Positions 57,620 through 64,000 of a stretch of DNA of 64,000 nucleotides are shown piece by piece (position 1 is the stretch's first letter; every line of letters starts with the position of its first letter). The notes under the pieces are model-generated. The model ran no database searches. It saw nothing but the letters and a program-made list of their open reading frames with translations, and had not been told where the DNA came from. The DNA lies in the NCBI GenBank assembly GCA_016235865.1, contig JACRIK010000001.1, positions 1 to 64,000 of the forward strand, written 5' to 3'. The translations under genes were made by a program, and so were the position numbers. This DNA comes from Planctomycetota bacterium. Lineage in GTDB: Bacteria > Planctomycetota > MHYJ01 > JACQXL01.

Positions 57620-57676
57620 AAGTCCTCCTTTGGTTTTCCAGTACTTTCCGCTATACGCTTCACTCTCTACGCTTAC

Positions 57677-59236
<1,560 letters not shown>

Positions 59237-59277
59237 AGGGCATATTAAATTTCTCCGCTATACGCTCCACGTCCCCG

Positions 59278-60213
59278 CTACTTCATCCCCTCCGCGCCGC
59301 CGACAATATCCAGCAGTTCACGGGTGATATTGGCCTGGCGGGCTTTGTTAAATGTCAGGGTTAATTCATCTATTACTTCGGAGGCGTTCTTGGAGGCGTT
59401 GCGCATGGCTATCATCCGGGCTGAGTGCTCGCTGGAATACGCCTCGAGCAGCATCCGGTAAAACACCACCTCCAGATAGCGCGGGATAATCAGGTTTAAT
59501 AATTCAGTTGGTTCGGGCTCGAAGAGATAGTCTTCCGTTGAGCGTGGAGCGTTGAGCGTGGAGCGTGGAGGGTTATCTGTCTCTGTAACAAACGGCAGGA
59601 ATCTCTGGACCTTGGGCCGGTTAATCATCGGATTGACAAACTCGCTATAGACCAGCCAGACCTCGCTCAATAAGCCGTTTTCGTAGTCATTTATTATCGG
59701 CGTGATTATCTCCTTGGCCAGCCCGATATTTATGTCGCCCGGGGCCTTAATGTCCCGCATTTTAATATCCCGTTTCCGGGCAAAGTCCTGAATCTTCTTG
59801 CCGATTGGCACGATTTCTATTGTTTTGGTTGTTTCTATCGAAGTAATAAAGTTAGCCAGCGCCTTGGTCATATTGGCATTATAGCCGCCGCACAGACCCT
59901 TGCTGGACGAGACTGCGATAACGCACATCTTGCCTTTTTTGGCTGTGACTGCGGGCGATGCCTCATTGCCGGTTTGCTTCATAGATTCGCTTCGCTCACT
60001 ATAAATAAACGGGTGCTTGAACCCGATATCCTTGAGATTAGCCAGGAGGTTTTCGGTCATACTCTTGAGTTTAGACGAGTATGGGCGGATAGCCGTGAGT
60101 TTGGTCCAGACCCGCTTGAACTTGGCGGCTGAGACCATTTCCATGGCCCGGGTTATCTTCTTGATGTTCTGGACGCTTCGGATTTTTCTCTTAATCTTAC
60201 GACCGCTTAACAT
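59278..60213 (-). CDS. atpG: ATP synthase F1 gamma subunit with microrepeat insertions
   Basis: The product is 311 residues, about 20 longer than usual. N-terminus (KIRSVQNIKKITRAMEMVSAAKFKR) and C-terminus (TRELLDIVGGAEG) are typical. Two variable loops carry repeat-derived residues: YSERSESMKQ (about 73-82; DNA TTCGCTTCGCTCA) and NPPRSTLNAPRST (about 214-226; DNA GTTGAGCGTGGAGC iterations at 59536-59571). The central rotor shaft is otherwise intact. Confidence 0.93.
   Translation of the reverse strand: MLSGRKIKRKIRSVQNIKKITRAMEMVSAAKFKRVWTKLTAIRPYSSKLKSMTENLLANLKDIGFKHPFIYSERSESMKQTGNEASPAVTAKKGKMCVIAVSSSKGLCGGYNANMTKALANFITSIETTKTIEIVPIGKKIQDFARKRDIKMRDIKAPGDINIGLAKEIITPIINDYENGLLSEVWLVYSEFVNPMINRPKVQRFLPFVTETDNPPRSTLNAPRSTEDYLFEPEPTELLNLIIPRYLEVVFYRMLLEAYSSEHSARMIAMRNASKNASEVIDELTLTFNKARQANITRELLDIVGGAEGMK
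59536..59571. repeat. GTTGAGCGTGGAGC microrepeat inside atpG
   Basis: GTTGAGCGTGGAGC occurs twice in a row with a partial third unit. In frame as PRSTLNAPRST on the minus strand. Confidence 0.8.
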
Positions 60214-60218
60214 AATAG

Positions 60219-60253
60219 TATACGCTATACGCTCTACGCTTTACGCTCAACGT
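60219..60253. repeat. TACGCTATACGCTC microrepeat at the atpA-atpG junction
   Basis: ATACGCTATACGCTC, TACGCTTTACGCTC and AACG iterate. They encode the last atpA residues NVERKA and the stop, and fill the gap to atpG. Same vocabulary as 2911-2955. Confidence 0.7.
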
Positions 60254-61778
60254 TTTGGTATTCCTCCACTGCTTTATTTAAATGTTCGATTGTCTGCATA
60301 TCCAGTTTCCTGGTCTTTTTGATATTCTCGGCAATACCCGGATGCTGTTCGTGGATGAATTTGATAATTCCTTCCACGAAAGACCGGACCTTTTCAGTGG
60401 CCATGGTATCCAGATGGCCGTTGGTGCCCAGCCAGATCAGGATAATTTGTTCGGTCACCGGCATGGGTTTGAATTGGGGCTGTTTCAGGAGCTCGACCAG
60501 CCGCTCGCCGCGGGTCAGCTGGGCCTGGGTGGTCTTATCCAGTTCCGAGGCAAACTGGGCAAAGGCAGCCAATTCTCGGTATTGGGCCAGGTCCAGGCGC
60601 AGGCGTCCGGCTACCTGTCTCATCGCCGATACCTGGGCCGAGCCGCCCACCCGGGAGACCGAGTTGCCCACGTTAATAGCCGGCCGGATACCGGCATAGA
60701 ACATGTCCGGTTCCAGGTAAATCTGGCCGTCGGTGATGGAAATAATATTGGTCGGGATATAGCCGGCGATGTCGCCAGCCTGGGTTTCCACGATGGGCAG
60801 GGCAGTCAGCGACCCGCCGCCCAGTTCATCGGATAATTTAGCGGCCCGTTCCAACAAGCGGGAATGGAGGTTGAAGATATCGCCCGGGAACGCCTCGCGG
60901 CCCGGCGGCCGCCTTAACAGGAGGGATAATTGCCGGTAGGCAGCGGCGTGCTTGGATAAATCATCGTAGATGACCAGGACGTGCTGTTTATTATCCCGGA
61001 AATATTCGCCGATGGCGCAGCCGGCGTAGGGCGCGATATAGAGCAGCGGCGCCGGGTCAGAGGCCGCGGCCGCGACCACGATGGTGTATTTCATGGCTCC
61101 GTATTTTTCCAGTGTATCTACAATGCTGGCGATGGTGGATGCCTTTTGCCCGATAGCCACATAGATGCAGATGACATTTTCCTCTTTTTGGTTGATGATG
61201 GCATCAATGGTGATAGCGGTCTTGCCGGTCTGGCGGTCGCCGATGATAAGTTCACGCTGACCCCGGCCGATAGGTATCATGGAGTCGATGGATAGCCATC
61301 CGGTCTGGAGCGGCTCCTTGACGGGCTGGCGCTGGATGACATTAGGCGAACGGCCTTCGATGGGCCGGTATTCGGTGGTGGCAATCGGGCCTTTGTTGTC
61401 CAGTGGTTGGCCCAGGGCATTGACTACCCGGCCGACCAGCGCCGGCCCGACCGGCACCTGGGTAATCCGTCCGGTGGTCCGGACCTCGTCGCCTTCTTTA
61501 ATCTTGGTGTCATCGCCCAGCACCACGCAGCCGACATGGTCTTCTTCCAGGTTGAGCGCCATGCCGAAAATCGGCTCGGCGGATTTACCATCTGCTTTGG
61601 TGGGTATGAATTCCACCAGTTCGGCGGACATAACCTTGTCCAGTCCCCAGACCCGGGCGATGCCGTCGCCCACCTGGAGGACCGTGCCGACCGTCTCCAT
61701 TTTTAGTTTGGCATCATACTTGCCGATTTCCTTCTGAATAATGGAACTGATTTCTGCGGGCCGAATGTTTTGGCTCAT
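60234..61778 (-). CDS. atpA: ATP synthase F1 alpha subunit
   Basis: The product is 514 residues. N-terminus [32 protein letters not shown]-loop GDRQTGKT and the arginine-finger region ([10 protein letters not shown]) are all normal. Only the extreme C-terminus (VERKA) looks repeat-derived. The gap to atpH upstream is 103 bp and is filled by a palindromic element. Confidence 0.97.
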   Translation of the reverse strand: MSQNIRPAEISSIIQKEIGKYDAKLKMETVGTVLQVGDGIARVWGLDKVMSAELVEFIPTKADGKSAEPIFGMALNLEEDHVGCVVLGDDTKIKEGDEVRTTGRITQVPVGPALVGRVVNALGQPLDNKGPIATTEYRPIEGRSPNVIQRQPVKEPLQTGWLSIDSMIPIGRGQRELIIGDRQTGKTAITIDAIINQKEENVICIYVAIGQKASTIASIVDTLEKYGAMKYTIVVAAAASDPAPLLYIAPYAGCAIGEYFRDNKQHVLVIYDDLSKHAAAYRQLSLLLRRPPGREAFPGDIFNLHSRLLERAAKLSDELGGGSLTALPIVETQAGDIAGYIPTNIISITDGQIYLEPDMFYAGIRPAINVGNSVSRVGGSAQVSAMRQVAGRLRLDLAQYRELAAFAQFASELDKTTQAQLTRGERLVELLKQPQFKPMPVTEQIILIWLGTNGHLDTMATEKVRSFVEGIIKFIHEQHPGIAENIKKTRKLDMQTIEHLNKAVEEYQNVERKA

Positions 61779-61795
61779 AATAATTTCTCCTTATA

Positions 61796-61881
61796 AACTC
61801 CCCTCTAAAAAGAGGGGGCAGGGGGTGTGTAAAATATATTATAACACACCCCTAAATCCCCTCTTAATAAGAGGGGACTTG
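61796..61881. repeat. inverted pair of TCCCCTCT..AGAGGGG elements between atpH and atpA
   Basis: CTCCCCTCTAAAAAGAGGGG, then CAGGGGGTGTGT, a short AT linker, ACACACCCCTAAAT and CCCCTCTTAATAAGAGGGG. Nested inverted repeats of a MITE-like or REP-like kind. Same family as the inserts near 49-50 kb. Confidence 0.87.
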
Positions 61882-62421
61882 TTATGCTTTCTGCAATAAC
61901 TTCTCTTTCAAGTCCCTTAATCTGGTCTGAACGCTACCGTCCATTACCCGGTCGCCTATTTTAACGGCCAATCCGCCCAGCAGCGCTGGTTTTATTTCAA
62001 TATCCATAATCACCCGTTTCCCGGTAAGGCGGGCGAGTTTATCTTTAATTATGGCCTGTTGCGGTTCGGAGATAGGAAACGGCGTCCGGACCCGGGCCTT
62101 GACGATGCCGAGCGATTCGTCGGCCAGAAGATTATACATCTCAACGATATCAGGCAGGATACCGATGCGGCGCTTGGTTATCAACGCCTCAAGGAAATGG
62201 ATGAGCAATTCATCTACCTGGCCCTTGAGAATCTGGGCCAGGATTTCTTTCTTGGAGTTTTGGGGTATCATCGGGTGCCGGAGAATCCCGGGCAGTTCGG
62301 TGCCGGACTGGTATATGGCCAGGGTGGCCTGGAGGTCCTGGCGGATTTTATCCACTTTTCCAGGAAGGGCAGTATTCAATAATGCCCGGGCGTACCGTGA
62401 AGCAATGGTTTTACTGGTCAT
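61882..62421 (-). CDS. atpH: ATP synthase F1 delta subunit
   Basis: The product is 179 residues. N-terminal helical domain (IASRYARALLNTALPG) and C-terminal signature (DIEIKPALLGGLAVKIGDRVMDGSVQTRLRDL in two parts) fit the OSCP/delta family. It overlaps atpF by 4 nt. Confidence 0.94.
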   Translation of the reverse strand: MTSKTIASRYARALLNTALPGKVDKIRQDLQATLAIYQSGTELPGILRHPMIPQNSKKEILAQILKGQVDELLIHFLEALITKRRIGILPDIVEMYNLLADESLGIVKARVRTPFPISEPQQAIIKDKLARLTGKRVIMDIEIKPALLGGLAVKIGDRVMDGSVQTRLRDLKEKLLQKA

Positions 62422-62933
62422 TTATTTCTATCTATCTCTTCCAGGAATTCGGATACCACCCTGGAATTGGTTTTCTCGTCCAGTTCCTTGCTGATAATCT
62501 TTTCCGCCGCGCTGATGGCCAGCGTGATTATTTCCTGGCGCATCTCTTTCATGGCCTTGTTCTTTTCCAGTCCGATTTCGTCCTTGGCCTTGCGCAGGAC
62601 ATTATCGGCCTGAAGGTGGGCCTCGGAGATAATGTCGGTCTTGGCGGTCAGGCCTTCCTTAACGGCCGATTGGATTTTCTGGTAGGCCTCTTTTTCTATC
62701 TGGCTGAGTTTGGCCTGGTATTCATCGGTCATCTGGGTAATATGTTTCTTGTCCTGCTCTATTTTACCGAAAGTGTCCTCAATTTCCTTCTTGCGGTTGT
62801 CCAGATGGGTGAGCACGCGCTTGAACAGGAATTTATTGAGGATGAGAATCAATATGATGAAATTTACTGACAAAAGGATGATGACTTGGACCTGCCCGCC
62901 CAGGGCTGAGAATAAATTCTTTATCGCTTCCAT
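62418..62933 (-). CDS. atpF: ATP synthase F0 b subunit
   Basis: The product is 171 residues: one N-terminal membrane helix (VIILLSVNFIILILILNKFL) and a long charged stalk helix. Only one b-type gene is seen, so this is a b homodimer rather than b/b'. Confidence 0.94.
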   Translation of the reverse strand: MEAIKNLFSALGGQVQVIILLSVNFIILILILNKFLFKRVLTHLDNRKKEIEDTFGKIEQDKKHITQMTDEYQAKLSQIEKEAYQKIQSAVKEGLTAKTDIISEAHLQADNVLRKAKDEIGLEKNKAMKEMRQEIITLAISAAEKIISKELDEKTNSRVVSEFLEEIDRNK

Positions 62934-63001
62934 AATTATTCCTTATCTTCCATGAAAGGCCCAGTCCCCCGGTTTAGTGGGGGACTGGGCATATTTAGAT
63001 A

Positions 63002-63346
63002 TTAATGTCCGCCGCCTGTTTTGGCTTTTTCAGATTCGTAGTTATCCTGCAGTTTCTGGGCTTCCACGTTGGCTTTTCCGTAGTTGGCCTGGACCATCTT
63101 GGTTAAATCGCCCTTTAGGATGATGCCGGTCACCAGGAATGTGAACAGCACCAGGGTTTCAATCAGTGCCAAACCGATAATCATCGATGTAAAAATCCTG
63201 CCGCCGGCTTCGGGCTGTCTGGCAATGGCCTCTACAGCGCGCCAGATAGCGCGCGATTGGCTTAATGCGCCAATAGCTGCGGCGATTGCCATTCCTAACC
63301 CGATGGCTAATGCTACCAAACCCACGTTATAATCCACTATGCTCAC
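63002..63346 (-). CDS. atpE: ATP synthase F0 c subunit with C-terminal extension
   Basis: The product is 114 residues; the usual length is 75-90. The two-helix hairpin has the loop ARQPE, and the ion carboxylate Glu63 is in GLALIETLVLF. Gln30 and Thr64 align with two Na+ ligands (Gln32, Ser/Thr66) of sodium-type rings, but Tyr70 is Phe here. A charged 28-residue tail (KANVEAQKLQDNYESEKAKT) follows the second helix and is unusual. The gap to atpF is 68 bp. Confidence 0.93.
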   Translation of the reverse strand: MSIVDYNVGLVALAIGLGMAIAAAIGALSQSRAIWRAVEAIARQPEAGGRIFTSMIIGLALIETLVLFTFLVTGIILKGDLTKMVQANYGKANVEAQKLQDNYESEKAKTGGGH

Positions 63347-63363
63347 CCCCTCTCATTCGTTTA

Positions 63364-64000
63364 TTATTCATGCGCGGTTATTAGTTTAATATATATTGCC
63401 GATAAGGCCGTAAAGATAAACGCCTGTAAAAACGAGGTGAATACGGCAAAACAGAACATTATCAGCTGCAGGCCAATCATGGGCACGCCCATATTAACCA
63501 GTGAGATAATGATCATATCCTCGCCGTAGATATTGACGTAGAGCCGTAGGGACAGGGACATGACCCGGATTATTTCGCTTAATATCTCCACCACTAGTAT
63601 TAATGGGGCAATCAACCAGGTGGCCAGCTCCTTGGGCGAACCCATATAATGTTTGATATAACCCAGGAAACCGTGTTCCTTTAGGCCATATACCTGGACC
63701 ATGAAAATCATCACGATGGCCATGGAGACGGTGCAATTCCAGTTAGCGGTCGGGGAAATCAGTCCGGGGATCAGGCCCATGAAGTTAAGGCAGAATATGA
63801 ACAAGAATGCGGTGCCGAGAAGTCCCAGATAGTTGCGCCCGCCGTGGCCGATAAGCGAATCGAGCATATTGCCGAGCGAGTCCACCACGGTTTCCATTAT
63901 GCCCTGCATCCGGCCTGGGACGCGCTTCAAGCGGCCGGACCAGATGAATGACATCAGCACTAGGAAACCCATGACCACCCAGCTCAGGACAATCAGCTGG
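63364..64000 (-). CDS. atpB: ATP synthase F0 a subunit (start beyond window)
   Basis: The frame stays open to the right edge (QLIVLSWVVMGFLVL...), so 212 residues are visible and the N-terminus is missing. The proton or sodium channel arginine is in SLSLRLYVNIYGED, where most a subunits have SLRLFGN. Later helices (FTSFLQAFIFTALSAIYI) are typical. It is the most upstream gene seen in the operon. Confidence 0.93.
   Translation of the reverse strand, partial: QLIVLSWVVMGFLVLMSFIWSGRLKRVPGRMQGIMETVVDSLGNMLDSLIGHGGRNYLGLLGTAFLFIFCLNFMGLIPGLISPTANWNCTVSMAIVMIFMVQVYGLKEHGFLGYIKHYMGSPKELATWLIAPLILVVEILSEIIRVMSLSLRLYVNIYGEDMIIISLVNMGVPMIGLQLIMFCFAVFTSFLQAFIFTALSAIYIKLITAHE

Overview
The window looks like a chromosome segment from an uncultured, moderately GC-rich bacterium with a respiratory, Gram-negative-like gene set. 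A Planctomycetota-type or candidate-phylum relative is my best guess. The reasons are a membrane Ser/Thr kinase fused to TPRs, a McsA/McsB pair, a very large secreted beta-helix protein, a CFI-box C-terminal anchor protein, and many short palindromic repeats that enter genes. No rRNA, tRNA or marker tree is available, so the taxonomy is inference.

Layout. (1) 1-3.5 kb: accessory genes (a protein end, a small unknown, a tail-fibre-like repeat protein, a HEAT protein), with tandem 21-bp repeats and a 10-bp-periodic GTTACA/TGTAAC dyad. (2) 4.0-16.5 kb, minus strand: a kinase-TPR protein. Next comes a respiratory operon headed by a class II (NarG-like) molybdopterin enzyme, followed by its Fe-S subunit, an NrfD anchor, a TorD chaperone, CcdA and a TlpA thioredoxin. 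Its promoter carries a perfect FNR/DNR-type palindrome. Upstream lie redox and ferritin-like genes, a ferredoxin, a secreted protein, mcsB, mcsA and a QueD-type enzyme. (3) 16.5-23.5 kb: glmS, a succinate dehydrogenase/fumarate reductase operon of two anchors, the flavoprotein and the Fe-S subunit, then a GH57 glucan-branching-type enzyme. (4) 23.5-56 kb: an accessory island bracketed by two non-coding segments of about 600 bp with odd composition, each ending in G-tracts. It holds an IS630-type HTH remnant, a tail-fibre-like secreted protein and a 6,814-residue beta-helix giant with an internal tandem duplication of about 6.3 kb. It also holds a PQQ-propeller/FnIII/beta-helix/CFI-box protein, a nucleotidyltransferase-fold protein riddled with palindromic inserts, a zinc-ribbon membrane protein, a probable lipoprotein, a papain-like protease, a HicAB pair and an unknown protein. 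(5) 56-64 kb, minus strand: small membrane proteins and the F-type ATP synthase genes atpB-E-F-H-A-G-D. No atpC follows atpD.

Two themes run through the window. First, several strong sigma70-like promoters (kinase, molybdoenzyme, glmS, GH57, probably queD) place the -10 box only 6-10 nt before the ATG with no Shine-Dalgarno, which implies leaderless transcripts; other genes have normal ribosome binding sites. Second, at least six families of short iterated or palindromic repeats recur. Several sit in frame inside conserved genes (GH57, atpG, the nucleotidyltransferase, the giant protein) or form gene ends and junctions. The giant secreted-protein operon and the FNR-box molybdoenzyme operon are the most promising functional targets.
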